Below, piece by piece: positions 53,588-63,074 of a stretch of 64,000 nucleotides of DNA. Within the stretch, counting starts at the first letter, position 1. Every line of letters begins with the position of its first letter. The position numbers were made by a program, and so were the translations under genes. The stretch lies in contig NZ_LT706987.1 of assembly GCF_900155655.1 (NCBI RefSeq), forward strand, positions 2,803,395 to 2,867,394, given 5' to 3'. A model generated the notes under the pieces. That model did no database searches, was not told the DNA's origin, and was given only the letters and a program-made list of their open reading frames with translations. Origin of the DNA: Prevotella ihumii. Lineage in GTDB: Bacteria; Bacteroidota; Bacteroidia; Bacteroidales; Bacteroidaceae.

Positions 53588-54904
53588 ATGAAACATATCC
53601 GTATCATACTTCTTTTGCTTTGCATATCGCTTGCCGCTCAAGCACAACAACCTTCGGCAGCGAAAAAAGCAAAAAACGTCATTTACTATAATAGCAATTG
53701 GCAACGCATAAGCAACAGCAAACAAGCAACTTACTATAGAGTTTTGACGGTAGATAAACGTGGACAGAAAATGTTTTACGACTATTATATCGGCGGACAA
53801 TTGCGTGCCGAAAAACATTACATCACCCTTAATATGCAAGACGATAAGCTAACCGTACTCACGGGTATAGCACGCACATTCTATAAGTCGGGTAGGGTGG
53901 AAAGTATTATGACCTATCGCAACGGAAAAGCCCACGGACGCGCCGTATCGTTCTATCCAGATGGAAGCGTAGGTATGAAAATGAACTATGCCAATGGCGT
54001 GTTACACGGCAACTGCTACTCGTATTTAGAAAACGGACGATTAGAATATTCGTCCGTTTGGCAGAATGGCTCAAAGGTAAAAGAACAATGCGGCGGAAGA
54101 GATAAAAACATAGATTGGAAAAAAAATATTGATGCCTTTATCACCGAAAATCGCAAGGACGAACCACGAATAATGGCGCAGTCGAAGGCAATAGCAACAG
54201 GGAAAAAGGCTATAAATAAACCGCGAAAACAACAGCCTATCAAGCCTTTAGCCACAAATAAAGAAACCGAAAACCAAGAACCTTTAGCAGTAGAACCTAC
54301 CGAGGTAACAGAAATCCAAGTGGTGGACAACAATAAAAAGGTGCAAAACGTGAAATACCCAACCAATAAGCTCATAAAAGCACCGAAAACACAAGGCAAT
54401 GCACCGCAAGCAATAACATTTGAATACATTTATACATTGCTTGCAGGAGGACACAACCGCACCAACGATATTTCGTATTTCGACCAAGAAGGCGCACGCC
54501 ACGGGCTCACGCTGGCACAAGTTATCAAGGGACATGGCTCACAAAAAGAGTTGGCTTACAATTACAATATGCATTATGACGAAGAAACCAACAAAGACGT
54601 CGTTACGGGCGAAAATCCACGCCAGTTAGGCTTCTTTGGCGTTGGTGTAGGCAAACGATTTACAACCGAGCAAGTCAACATTTACACGTGGTCTGAAGAT
54701 GAAATGCTTTCCATTGCCAAAGCTGCCATTGCCAAAGGGTTTGTAGTCTTGGGTGGAGGCGATTATCTGTCGACCGATGGAAATTTTATTCTCGAAGACC
54801 CCGAACATAATAAGGCTGGCGACGATATGGCGATAATACTGTCGTTTACCCATTTAGACGATGCGTATGCTGGGCTTTATCACATCAAGGCAACAACAAA
54901 ATAA
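53588..54904 (+). CDS. Exported MORN/YwqK-repeat protein with C-terminal domain
   Basis: 438 residues. Signal peptide ending LAAQAQ. Residues about 40-180 carry MORN-variant repeats (GIARTFYKSGRVESIMTYRNG, HGRAVSFYPDGSVGMKMNY, HGNCYSYLENGRLEYSSVW) as in YwqK-family proteins. A basic, low-complexity linker (about 200-270) precedes a C-terminal domain with EGARHGLTLAQVI and KGFVVLGGGDYLSTDG that I do not recognise. The antitoxin label given to YwqK relatives does not fit an exported protein. Own terminator. Confidence 0.7.
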   Translation: MKHIRIILLLLCISLAAQAQQPSAAKKAKNVIYYNSNWQRISNSKQATYYRVLTVDKRGQKMFYDYYIGGQLRAEKHYITLNMQDDKLTVLTGIARTFYKSGRVESIMTYRNGKAHGRAVSFYPDGSVGMKMNYANGVLHGNCYSYLENGRLEYSSVWQNGSKVKEQCGGRDKNIDWKKNIDAFITENRKDEPRIMAQSKAIATGKKAINKPRKQQPIKPLATNKETENQEPLAVEPTEVTEIQVVDNNKKVQNVKYPTNKLIKAPKTQGNAPQAITFEYIYTLLAGGHNRTNDISYFDQEGARHGLTLAQVIKGHGSQKELAYNYNMHYDEETNKDVVTGENPRQLGFFGVGVGKRFTTEQVNIYTWSEDEMLSIAKAAIAKGFVVLGGGDYLSTDGNFILEDPEHNKAGDDMAIILSFTHLDDAYAGLYHIKATTK

Positions 54905-54944
54905 CAAGTCTAAGTAGCCCATTATTCGCAAACAGTTTACAACA

Positions 54945-54975
54945 AACAAGGCTTCAGATGGAAGCCTTGTTGTTA
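54945..54975 (+). terminator. Terminator after the YwqK-like gene
   Basis: Stem AACAAGGCTTC / GAAGCCTTGTT with an AGATG loop, followed by GTTAAT; T-run weak. Confidence 0.6.
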
Positions 54976-55077
54976 ATAGATAAATGTTTTATAATGAAGA
55001 TTATGATAAATAGAGTTTAAGAGTTTATTGTTTTGCTGCCCTTTTGCTAAAAAAGAATAATTTAAACAGACAACCTT

Positions 55078-55704
55078 ATGAAGTACAAACATATAGTTTT
55101 CGATGTAGATGGCACATTAGTAGACAACGCAACAGCAGTGTTGAAAACGTGGCAAGATACCATTAAGCAAGTTACGGGCAGAACCTATACAGCTGAAGAG
55201 TTAGGATTTGTAATGGGAATAAGTAGCAATAAGGCAATAGAGCAATTAGGACTAACACCTAATAGACACCTATTTAAATTATGGGAAGCTAACTATAAAA
55301 AGCATTACAACGAAGTAAAACTTTTTAAAGATATTACGTCTGTTCTGAACCACTTAACGAAAGAAGGATATACCTTAGGTATTGTTACCTCTCGCACGCA
55401 TTACGAACTATCCGAAGACGAGGTAATGAAAGCTATTCTTCCGTTTTTTGATACCAAAATATGTGTGGAAGATGCGTCACAACCCAAGCCCTCGCCTGCC
55501 CCACTTCTTGCTTATATAGCGCAAAGCAATGCGGTGGCAAACGAAATATTGTATATAGGTGATACCTTAAATGATGCAACGTGTGCCAAAGCAGCCAATA
55601 TCCACTTTGTATGGGCTGCGTGGGGACTATCTATAAAGGAGAATAATCTGTTTGCAGATGATGTTTGCAAGCAACCTATTGAGATTATCCAACTCGTAAG
55701 ATAA
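55078..55704 (+). CDS. HAD-superfamily hydrolase (phosphoglycolate-phosphatase-like)
   Basis: 208 residues with a helical cap between motifs. Motif I HIVFDVDGTLVDN (Asp9, Asp11), motif II GIVTSRT, motif III KPSPAPL, motif IV YIGDTLND. Subfamily IA, hence phosphoglycolate, beta-phosphoglucomutase or similar small phosphates. The substrate cannot be assigned. Confidence 0.85.
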   Translation: MKYKHIVFDVDGTLVDNATAVLKTWQDTIKQVTGRTYTAEELGFVMGISSNKAIEQLGLTPNRHLFKLWEANYKKHYNEVKLFKDITSVLNHLTKEGYTLGIVTSRTHYELSEDEVMKAILPFFDTKICVEDASQPKPSPAPLLAYIAQSNAVANEILYIGDTLNDATCAKAANIHFVWAAWGLSIKENNLFADDVCKQPIEIIQLVR

Positions 55705-55801
55705 GGCTACAAAATAGGCAAACGAAAGTTAAGAAGCGCAAAGGAAGAACTAAATTCTTAATTTTCACTTGATAATAGATAAGTCTATGTTATATTTTTC
55801 G

Positions 55802-55809
55802 TATATTTG
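55802..55809 (+). promoter_or_regulatory. -7 element of the Gfo/Idh/MocA gene
   Basis: TATATTTG, 18 bases before the ATG at 55828; it rules out an in-frame TTG at 55807 as start. Confidence 0.5.
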
Positions 55810-55827
55810 CACAAAAGTAACAAAAAG

Positions 55828-56811
55828 ATGAAGCATATCAGTTGGGGATTTATAGGCTGTGGAGACGTGTCTGAACAAAAGTCTGGTCCTGCTTTCAATA
55901 AGGTTGCAGGCTCGCACGTTGAAGCTGTGTTCAGTAGAAGTGTAAAGAAAGCACGCACATACGCTAATGCACATAACATAAAGAAATGGTACACCGATGC
56001 TCAATTATTGGTGAACGACCCCGCTGTAAATGCAATCTACATTGCCACACCTCCATCTGTACACGCTACGTATGCCATTATGTCGTTACGTGCTGGAAAG
56101 CCTTGTTATATAGAAAAACCACTTGCCGCATCGTACGACGACTGCGTGCGCATCAATCGTGTGGCGGAAGAGACTGGAGTTCCTTGTTTTGTGGCATATT
56201 ACAGACGCAAGTTGCCTTACTTTAATAAGGTGAAAGAGATTGTAAATAATGGCACTATTGGCAAAGTACTCACAGTACAGGTGCGTTTTGCTGTACCAGC
56301 GCACGACCTCGACTATATAGAAGGAGGCAACCAACCTTGGCGACTGCAATCGGATATTACAGGTGGTGGCTACTTCTACGATTTAGCCTCGCATCAGCTC
56401 GACTTACTTCAGAGTTTCTTTGGGGTCATTGTTAAAGCACACGGTTATATAGCCAATCGTGCAGGATTGTACGAAATGGAAGATACCGTAAATGCTATTT
56501 TCCGCTTTGAGAACGGACTTAACGGCAGTGGAGCTTGGAGTTTTACATCGGACGAAAGTGCACGTTCGGACAGAATAGAAATATTTGGAACAAAAGGACG
56601 TGTGTCTTTTTCGGTTTATACCTATGAACCCATACGCCTTTACACTTCAGGAAAAATGGAAGACATAGAGATACCCAATCCTGAACACGTGCAGCTGCCC
56701 CTCATCAAAGAAGTAATAGAAGATTTACAAGGATTTGGAAAATGTGATTGCACAAGCCTAAGCGCTACACCTACAAACTGGGTAATGGATCGCATTTTGG
56801 GTAGAATTTAA
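55828..56811 (+). CDS. Gfo/Idh/MocA-family oxidoreductase
   Basis: 327 residues. Rossmann opening ISWGFIGCGDVSEQKSGPAF, cofactor loop IYIATPPSVHATYAI, catalytic EKP motif CYIEKPLAAS, and substrate-side GGGYFYDLASHQLDLL with the catalytic His. NAD(P)-dependent sugar or inositol dehydrogenase. First of an apparent run with the DUF4421 and DUF1460 genes, 19 bases before the former. Confidence 0.9.
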   Translation: MKHISWGFIGCGDVSEQKSGPAFNKVAGSHVEAVFSRSVKKARTYANAHNIKKWYTDAQLLVNDPAVNAIYIATPPSVHATYAIMSLRAGKPCYIEKPLAASYDDCVRINRVAEETGVPCFVAYYRRKLPYFNKVKEIVNNGTIGKVLTVQVRFAVPAHDLDYIEGGNQPWRLQSDITGGGYFYDLASHQLDLLQSFFGVIVKAHGYIANRAGLYEMEDTVNAIFRFENGLNGSGAWSFTSDESARSDRIEIFGTKGRVSFSVYTYEPIRLYTSGKMEDIEIPNPEHVQLPLIKEVIEDLQGFGKCDCTSLSATPTNWVMDRILGRI

Positions 56812-56830
56812 GTTGTCAAAATATCATTGT

Positions 56831-57961
56831 ATGCGCCATCGTATCATTATTGCGTTTGCACTTTTATTTGTATTGCTGAACACAGAGGTGAAAAGTCATA
56901 CGTGGGCAGTATCTAAAGATACATTGCAACAAACCACGAGTGACACTGCAATATGGGTAAGCAAGCAAATGAAACGGGCAAAAAAAATGGTGCAGGAAAT
57001 AAATGCTATTGATACCAACTATATAGAACCACAACGATACAATTTTGCCGTAATGCTGCAAAACACTAACAATTATGAAGTGTACAGGCTTAATGGCCGA
57101 TCAGGACGTAGTATTGTGTTTGCACCAGAGCCAACAATAAAGGTTGGCCCGTACTTTGGTTGGCGATGGGTATTCCTTGGTTATACGTTCGATATAAAAC
57201 ATTTAGGCAAGTCACACCAAGGTAACAATAAGCAAGAATACGACTTGAGTGTGTATTCATCTAAAATTGGCGTTGACTTATATTATCGCAAAACAGGAGC
57301 GGGGTATAAGATTAGGAGCATTGACTTAGGGTATAATATAGACACCAAGCCTTTAGAAGGAACTGAATTTGGAGGAGTAACCTCTTCGGTGCGAGGTCTA
57401 AACGTGTATTACATATTCAATCATCGGCGTTTTTCTTATCCAGCAGCCTTTAGTCAGAGCACTGTGCAACGTCGTTCGGCAGGTAGTCCGCTTATCGGCA
57501 TTGGCTATACACGACATACGCTTGATGTAAATTGGGGCGCACTAAGTAGTCTGATAGAAGAAAAATTGAGCACACAAAAAGAAAAGCTCGAAATTGATTC
57601 TACACTGGCTAATAGTACCATCAAATACACCGACTATGCAGTAAGTGGAGGCTATGCATACAATTGGGTATTTGCCCATAATTGGCTGTTAGCAGGGTCG
57701 TTATCATTAGGGTTAGCATATAAAAAAGCAGCTGGAGACATTGTGGAGGAACATAATATTCTGAAACGTTTTTCGCTTAAAAATATGAACCTTGATGCCA
57801 CTGCACGGTTTGGCATTGTATGGAATAACACAAAGTGGTATGCAGGATTGAGTGCTATTATGCACACTTACAATTATCATAAGGGTGCGCTAAGTACAAA
57901 CAACGCATTTGGAAATGTCAATATCTACGCAGGATTGAACTTTGGACGCAAAAAGAAATAA
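56831..57961 (+). CDS. DUF4421 outer-membrane-type protein
   Basis: 376 residues from ATG at 56831. Signal peptide (MRHRIIIAFALLFVLLNTEV), then YIEPQRYNFAVMLQNTNNYE and a string of amphipathic beta strands (GPYFGWRWVFLGYTFDI...) ending NIYAGLNFGRKKK, consistent with a beta barrel. DUF4421 family of Bacteroidota. Seven bases before the DUF1460 gene. Confidence 0.8.
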   Translation: MRHRIIIAFALLFVLLNTEVKSHTWAVSKDTLQQTTSDTAIWVSKQMKRAKKMVQEINAIDTNYIEPQRYNFAVMLQNTNNYEVYRLNGRSGRSIVFAPEPTIKVGPYFGWRWVFLGYTFDIKHLGKSHQGNNKQEYDLSVYSSKIGVDLYYRKTGAGYKIRSIDLGYNIDTKPLEGTEFGGVTSSVRGLNVYYIFNHRRFSYPAAFSQSTVQRRSAGSPLIGIGYTRHTLDVNWGALSSLIEEKLSTQKEKLEIDSTLANSTIKYTDYAVSGGYAYNWVFAHNWLLAGSLSLGLAYKKAAGDIVEEHNILKRFSLKNMNLDATARFGIVWNNTKWYAGLSAIMHTYNYHKGALSTNNAFGNVNIYAGLNFGRKKK

Positions 57962-57968
57962 GTAGAGT

Positions 57969-58955
57969 ATGAAATCTATTATATATATATATAGCTGTAG
58001 CATAGCAATGGCACTGCTCATTGCGTGTGGGGTAAAAGCCAATAAAAATGTGGGCGAAAAAAAACAGTCTACAACGCTTTCACACGCAATGAATCAAGGA
58101 ACAGAAAACAAAACCACACATATACCTGATCCAATAAAGATATTACCAACAGAAAAAGCTGAGGTAGAAAAGTTACTAACATCGCTTATTAAACAGCGAA
58201 AGCAACTGACAACTGAAGACTTGGTGCTGCGTTTGGCACGTCACTTCATCGGCGTACCTTACATTGCACACACGTTAGACAGAAATAAAGACGAGCAAAT
58301 GGTGGTAAATCTGCGTGAAATGGATTGTACAACCTATTTGGAAAACGTGGTGGCGCTATCGCTTTGTGTAGACAAAGGCAAAACTACGGCAGACGACTTT
58401 ATAAGCCAATTGCAACAAATAAGATATAAAGGGGGCAAACTAAGTTATGAAAACAGGCTGCATTACTACCAATGGTGGGTAACAGATAACGAAAAAATGG
58501 GATTTGTAAAGGAAATATCAACGCCCAATCCTCCATTCACAGCAACGCAACGCCTAAAAATAAACTATATGAGCGAGAATTTTCAAGCTTATGATATGTT
58601 GCGCAATGCTCCTGAAAGGGTAAAAGCTATTAAGGCGCACGAAGATAAGACAAACGGAACGGTGGTGAGATATATTCCTAAAGGTCAACTAAAAAACACC
58701 GAACTTCTGCGTAAGGTAGTAAAAGATGGTGATATAATCGCTTTGGTGACCAACAAAAAGAACCTTGATACAACGCATTTGGGCATTGCAGTTTGGCATA
58801 AAGATGGGCTACATTTGCTCAATGCGTCAAGTTTGAAGAAGAATGGCAAACAAGTAGTTGAACCTACTGAAACATTGTATCAATATCTTATGGCTCGACC
58901 ATATAACCCTGGTATTAGAGTGGCACGACTAAAACTTTCGAACATTGGTAACTAA
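57969..58955 (+). CDS. DUF1460 cell-wall amidase-like lipoprotein
   Basis: 328 residues. Lipoprotein signal (ALLIACG, Cys about 20). DUF1460 has an NlpC/P60-type cysteine peptidase fold: likely catalytic Cys120 in MDCTTYLENV and His about 269 in DTTHLGIAVW. Related proteins cleave N-acetylmuramoyl-L-alanine bonds in cell-wall fragments. Follows DUF4421 closely, suggesting a shared envelope role. Confidence 0.85.
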   Translation: MKSIIYIYSCSIAMALLIACGVKANKNVGEKKQSTTLSHAMNQGTENKTTHIPDPIKILPTEKAEVEKLLTSLIKQRKQLTTEDLVLRLARHFIGVPYIAHTLDRNKDEQMVVNLREMDCTTYLENVVALSLCVDKGKTTADDFISQLQQIRYKGGKLSYENRLHYYQWWVTDNEKMGFVKEISTPNPPFTATQRLKINYMSENFQAYDMLRNAPERVKAIKAHEDKTNGTVVRYIPKGQLKNTELLRKVVKDGDIIALVTNKKNLDTTHLGIAVWHKDGLHLLNASSLKKNGKQVVEPTETLYQYLMARPYNPGIRVARLKLSNIGN

Positions 58956-59002
58956 TGGCACGGAAGTTGCATATATAGAATTGTAAAAATAAAAAGATTA
59001 TT

Positions 59003-60106
59003 ATGAAATTATATCCAAAACTAATCACTGACGCATTGGCATTGGTGGTTTATCCTGGCACGAAGAAGAACCTCATCGAAAGCGAAATGCTTGTAGATGA
59101 TGTGAGAATAGAAGATATGAAGGTAACTTTTACCCTACTCTTCCCACGCGAAACAGACCCATTCTTGAAGTCGACACTGAAAGCTGCTGAAGCACAAATC
59201 CATTACTCTGTAAGTAAAGATGTGGAAGTGGTAATCAAAACCGAATTTAAATCAGCACCTCGACCAGAAGTAGGCAAACTTTTGCCACAAGTAAAGAATG
59301 TTATTGCCGTAAGTTCGGGCAAAGGTGGCGTAGGAAAAAGTACCGTTTCGGCCAATCTTGCTATTGCTTTGGCTCGTTTGGGCTACAAGGTGGGCTTGCT
59401 CGATACCGACGTTTTCGGCCCAAGTATGCCAAAAATGTTTGGCGTGGAAGATGCTCGACCATACGGTGTGGAGAAAGATGGGCGACAACTCATTGAACCT
59501 GTGGAGAAATATGGTGTAAAGCTGCTTTCTATAGGTTTCTTTGTCAATCCTGAAACAGCAACCCTTTGGCGTGGAAGTATGGCTTGCAATGCCTTGAAAC
59601 AACTCATAGCAGATGGCAATTGGGGCGACTTGGATTACTTTATTCTTGACACTCCTCCTGGTACAAGCGATATTCATCTCACCTTGCTTCAAACCTTAGC
59701 CATTACAGGCGCTGTTATCGTTAGCACCCCACAAAAGGTAGCATTGGCAGATGCTCGAAAGGGTATTGATATGTATCGCAACGAAAAGGTAGATGTGCCT
59801 ATTCTTGGATTGGTAGAAAATATGGCTTGGTTTACCCCAGCCGAATTGCCTGAAAACAAATACTATATCTTTGGAAAAGACGGGGCTAAGAATTTAGCTG
59901 CCGAAATGGAATGTCCACTATTGGCACAAATACCTATTGTACAGAGCATTTGCGAAAATGGAGACAAGGGCGAACCATCGGCAGTAAACATTGACACCGC
60001 TACAGGACAAGCATTTATCAATCTTGCACAATCGGTAGTAACTGTAGTAAACCGCCGAAACAAAGATAAAGCACCTACAAAAATAGTGAAAGTAACAACA
60101 AAATAA
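59003..60106 (+). CDS. mrp: Mrp/NBP35 iron-sulfur carrier ATPase
   Basis: 367 residues. N-terminal MIP18/DUF59 domain (1 to about 80), then a P-loop ATPase with the deviant Walker A SSGKGGVGKSTVSANLA (about 104), Walker B DYFILDTPPGTSD, and switch segments. This copy lacks an obvious C-terminal CxxC pair near 280 (VENMAWFTPAELPENKYYIF), which many Mrp proteins use to bridge a cluster. Carries or inserts 4Fe-4S clusters. Followed by a strong terminator. Confidence 0.92.
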   Translation: MKLYPKLITDALALVVYPGTKKNLIESEMLVDDVRIEDMKVTFTLLFPRETDPFLKSTLKAAEAQIHYSVSKDVEVVIKTEFKSAPRPEVGKLLPQVKNVIAVSSGKGGVGKSTVSANLAIALARLGYKVGLLDTDVFGPSMPKMFGVEDARPYGVEKDGRQLIEPVEKYGVKLLSIGFFVNPETATLWRGSMACNALKQLIADGNWGDLDYFILDTPPGTSDIHLTLLQTLAITGAVIVSTPQKVALADARKGIDMYRNEKVDVPILGLVENMAWFTPAELPENKYYIFGKDGAKNLAAEMECPLLAQIPIVQSICENGDKGEPSAVNIDTATGQAFINLAQSVVTVVNRRNKDKAPTKIVKVTTK

Positions 60107-60167
60107 CGGACTTTCAAAGAAGTGTAGGTAACATCAAAGTTGAAAAAAGTGAATTTGCATATATAAA

Positions 60168-60203
60168 AAAGAGATGTTTCCGCTTTGGAAACATCTCTTT
60201 TTT
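60168..60203 (+). terminator. Terminator after mrp
   Basis: Stem AAAAAAGAGATGTTTCC / GGAAACATCTCTTTTTT with a 5-base loop; bidirectional character. Confidence 0.85.
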
Positions 60204-60227
60204 GTATGTAAATTACAATAATCTGCT

Positions 60228-60327
60228 ATAAAAATAAATTGTCCCAACTAATCGTTGGGACAAAAAAGATTGACTGTCTCACGACAACCAATCTTCAAAC
60301 CTTAATAATCTAATACCATGAAAAACA
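60228..60327 (-). ncRNA. Candidate small regulatory RNA (~100 nt)
   Basis: A near-perfect Bacteroidota promoter precedes it: TTTG at 60361-60364, 20-base spacer, TAACTTTG at 60333-60340, minus strand. The transcript would carry an AT-rich 5' part (TTAGATTATTAAGGTTTGAAG), then two hairpins. One is AAGATTG-GT-TGTC-GTGA-GACA-GT-CAATCTT followed by TTTT (60266-60295). The other is a perfect 9-bp stem TGTCCCAAC/GTTGGGACA followed by ATTTATTTTTAT (60240-60262). No open frame. It looks like a stand-alone sRNA; a possible match to Rfam Bacteroidales families is untested. Confidence 0.6.
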
Positions 60328-60332
60328 CGTTG

Positions 60333-60364
60333 CAAAGTTAACGATATAAAGATTTTCCTCCAAA
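60333..60364 (-). promoter_or_regulatory. Promoter of the candidate small RNA
   Basis: -33 TTTG and -7 TAACTTTG with 20-base spacing, the best promoter match in the window. The predicted start is about 60326. Confidence 0.7.
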
Positions 60365-60601
60365 TTATTATATTTAAATATTGTTAATAACAAACATATT
60401 GTGCTCTTATTCCCTTGATTATATTATCTTTAGTTGGCATTTTTGTTTTTCTTCACACGTCATAATCATCTAAGTATCTGTAGTCTAACATTGAAAAACA
60501 GCGGAGATAAAACACTTTTATCTATTGTTCTATTCTTCGGTATCTAATTGTAATATTCTATTTGCTGCTGTACACGCTCTTATTTTCTCATCTTTCTACA
60601 T

Positions 60602-60801
60602 TAAACCCCTATCGGTCATTAGCCCGCAAAGGCTTTTTAAAGCGTTTAGCTGTTATGCTTTTCTTCGTCTTTGCACCTTATTTTGCCTCTTTTCGTTTGT
60701 TTTTTCAGTTGTTTAGCTCGCTAAACGTCTTCAAAAACAACCAAAAATAGCTCAAAATAAGCTCGCAAATCTCGAAGAAGTCTAACGATCGATTTGGGTT
60801 A
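60602..60801. mobile_element. TTAAACCC-type element, copy B2 (intact)
   Basis: About 200 bp: TAAACCCCTATCGGTCATTAG at one end and CTAACGATCGATTTGGGTTAA at the other, with an inner palindrome around TTGTTTAGCTCGCTAAACGTC. Colinear with B1. No coding capacity; lies between the sRNA and yeiH. Confidence 0.82.
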
Positions 60802-60901
60802 AAACGGCTTATTATAGTACAATACCGTTGAAAGCCGTATGCAGATAAAGTTTTTACGCATACGGCTTATCATAAATTTATTTAGAAAAAATATATTAGT
60901 C

Positions 60902-61939
60902 TTACATCAGCATTGGAACAACAAAGCGAGCCAAACAATAGCCACCACCAATGAGCCATGCATAGATAATGGCTGCAAGGAGAAAAGGCTTGAAGCCTGC
61001 TTTCTTAAATTTTTCGATGCTTGTTTCTGCTCCTAAGGCTGTCATTGCCATTGTGAGACAGAAGGTATCGAGGGTGATAATGCTGTTCACTACTTCTTTA
61101 GGCAAAAGGTTAAAGCTATTGAAGCATATAACAAGAAGGAACATAATGGCAAACCAAGGCACTTGTATCTTGGCTTTCTGACCATCGTTTCCTTCGCGAT
61201 TTGCCACATCTTTTGCCACGAAAAACGCAATAACAAGCAACACTGGTACAAGCATCATTACACGAATCATCTTCACAATGATGGCATTATCGCTAATGGC
61301 AGCTCCCATAGCATTGCCTGCTCCCACCACGTGAGCTACTTCGTGAATGGTCGCCCCTGCAAAGATACCCATCTGTTGGGCTGGCAAATCGAAAACGCCA
61401 GCACGATACAACACAGGATAAAGGAACATTGAGAGCGTACCAAAGATAACCACTGTTGCCACAGCCACAGCTGTTTTGTAAGGTTTTGGACGAATAGCAC
61501 CATCTACACCCATTACGGCAGCTGCACCACAAATAGCACTACCACAAGCTGTTAACAAAGCTATACTGCGGTCCATCTTTAAGAGTTTTCCTACAAAAAG
61601 TCCCAAAAGAATTGTCACCGTTACAACAATGGCATCAATAATGATAGCAGGCAACCCCACGGCCGTAATGTCTTGGAAAGTCAACTTAAATCCGTAGAGT
61701 ATGATACCAATACGGAGAATACGTTTAGAGCAAAAAACGATACCTGGAGTCCACGTTTCGGGAAGGTTGTTTCGCAAGCTATTTGCATAAGCCATTCCAA
61801 GAATGATGCCCACAATCATTGGCGAAAACGACAACGCTTTTACAAAGTTCATCTCACCAATGTAGAACGAAGCACAAGCAAAAAGTGCCATTAAAAGAAT
61901 TCCATGGAGCATACTACTCCGCTGTTCTGTTAAATTCAT
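60902..61939 (-). CDS. yeiH: YeiH-family putative sulfate exporter (UPF0324)
   Basis: 345 residues from ATG at 61939, 38 bases after the -7 box. About ten membrane helices with family segments FSPMIVGIILGMAYAN, GIILYGFKLTFQDI, LLTACGSAICGAAAV, GIFAGATIHEVAHVVGAG, and TLDTFCLTMAMTALGAETS. Proposed to move sulfate or a related anion; transport has not been shown for this clade. A LysR regulator lies upstream on the same strand. Confidence 0.88.
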   Translation of the reverse strand: MNLTEQRSSMLHGILLMALFACASFYIGEMNFVKALSFSPMIVGIILGMAYANSLRNNLPETWTPGIVFCSKRILRIGIILYGFKLTFQDITAVGLPAIIIDAIVVTVTILLGLFVGKLLKMDRSIALLTACGSAICGAAAVMGVDGAIRPKPYKTAVAVATVVIFGTLSMFLYPVLYRAGVFDLPAQQMGIFAGATIHEVAHVVGAGNAMGAAISDNAIIVKMIRVMMLVPVLLVIAFFVAKDVANREGNDGQKAKIQVPWFAIMFLLVICFNSFNLLPKEVVNSIITLDTFCLTMAMTALGAETSIEKFKKAGFKPFLLAAIIYAWLIGGGYCLARFVVPMLM

Positions 61940-61978
61940 ATTCCTAATTTTTATAATATATGCTTTTAAAATGTAGTG

Positions 61979-61986
61979 CAAAGGTA
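61979..61986 (-). promoter_or_regulatory. -7 element of yeiH
   Basis: TACCTTTG on the minus strand between the LysR stop and the yeiH start, so yeiH has its own promoter that the LysR protein could control. Confidence 0.5.
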
Positions 61987-62020
61987 CGCAAAATATATTT
62001 ATCTTGGTTATACAGAATAG

Positions 62021-62914
62021 CTATATATTATAACTTTTGGTAATATGCTGACGGAAAAGAGCCTGTACTCCTGTAGCCTCGCCTTGCTTTTCTACAATAT
62101 TGAGATAACGATTGATAGGCAGTCCCTTGATGTCGATAACCTTAAATTGTCCTGCAAGAATTTCTTTGTTTACCGCTCTCACCGACACAATACCCATCAC
62201 ATCAAAATCCGAAACAAAGTTTTTGATACCTTCCGTTGTGCCAAAATTGAGCAATATATTCAGATCTGACAAGCGCACATCTTGTTCCAAAAGTCGTTGT
62301 TCTATAACATCTAACGACCCCGACCCGAACTCGCGCATTACCAAGGGCTGTGTTTTCAGTTCGTCTATCGATATTTCGTCGCACGTAGCTAAGGGGTGAC
62401 GATTTGAAACAATAGCCACAAGTTCGTCTTTCATAAATTTGGAGTACTTTAACCCTGGCTGCCGAGCAATACCTTCTACCAATCCTATGTCTATTCGCCC
62501 AGCCTTCAGATAGTCTTCTATTTCGTTTGAGTTGCCCGACAGCATATCAATATGCACTTCGGGATAAGCCAAGAGAAACGAAGCCAAGATTTCTGGAAGA
62601 ATATATTGCGAAATAGTGGTGCTCGCCCCTACTCTCAATTCGCCCGATGTTTTATGCTGTAGGCGGTTCATTTCAAAGGTCATTCGCTCATAATCTTTAA
62701 TTATTTGTTCGGTATGTGTCAATAGCAATTCACCCGATGTTGTGAGCTGTATTTTGTTGCCTAAGCGGTCGAAAAGTCTGGTCGCAAATTCTCGTTCCAA
62801 TTCGGCAATATGCTTGCTTACTGCAGGTTGACTTATATATAATATGTGAGAAGCCTTCGAAAAACTGAGATTGCGTGCCACGGTGTAAAAGACCTTTAAA
62901 CGTATATCAATCAT
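62021..62914 (-). CDS. LysR-family regulator adjacent to yeiH
   Basis: 297 residues. N-terminal winged helix (FYTVARNLSFSKASHILYIS, then QPAVSKHIAELEREFATRLF) and a periplasmic-binding-like effector domain (about 90-290). The yeiE/yeiH-type pairing suggests it controls the exporter in response to an anion or reduced sulfur compound, by analogy only. Confidence 0.9.
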   Translation of the reverse strand: MIDIRLKVFYTVARNLSFSKASHILYISQPAVSKHIAELEREFATRLFDRLGNKIQLTTSGELLLTHTEQIIKDYERMTFEMNRLQHKTSGELRVGASTTISQYILPEILASFLLAYPEVHIDMLSGNSNEIEDYLKAGRIDIGLVEGIARQPGLKYSKFMKDELVAIVSNRHPLATCDEISIDELKTQPLVMREFGSGSLDVIEQRLLEQDVRLSDLNILLNFGTTEGIKNFVSDFDVMGIVSVRAVNKEILAGQFKVIDIKGLPINRYLNIVEKQGEATGVQALFRQHITKSYNI

Positions 62915-63074
62915 AATTAGCAGTGTCGTTAAATCTTATATTCTTTCATTTCAGATACAAATTTAATGAATAATATACAATGCGCAAAGAATTAGAAAAG
63001 AATACGTATTTCTAAACCTAAATCTTTTTATTTTACGCCTAAAAGCACAAAAAACAAGTTGTAAAATATCATAA

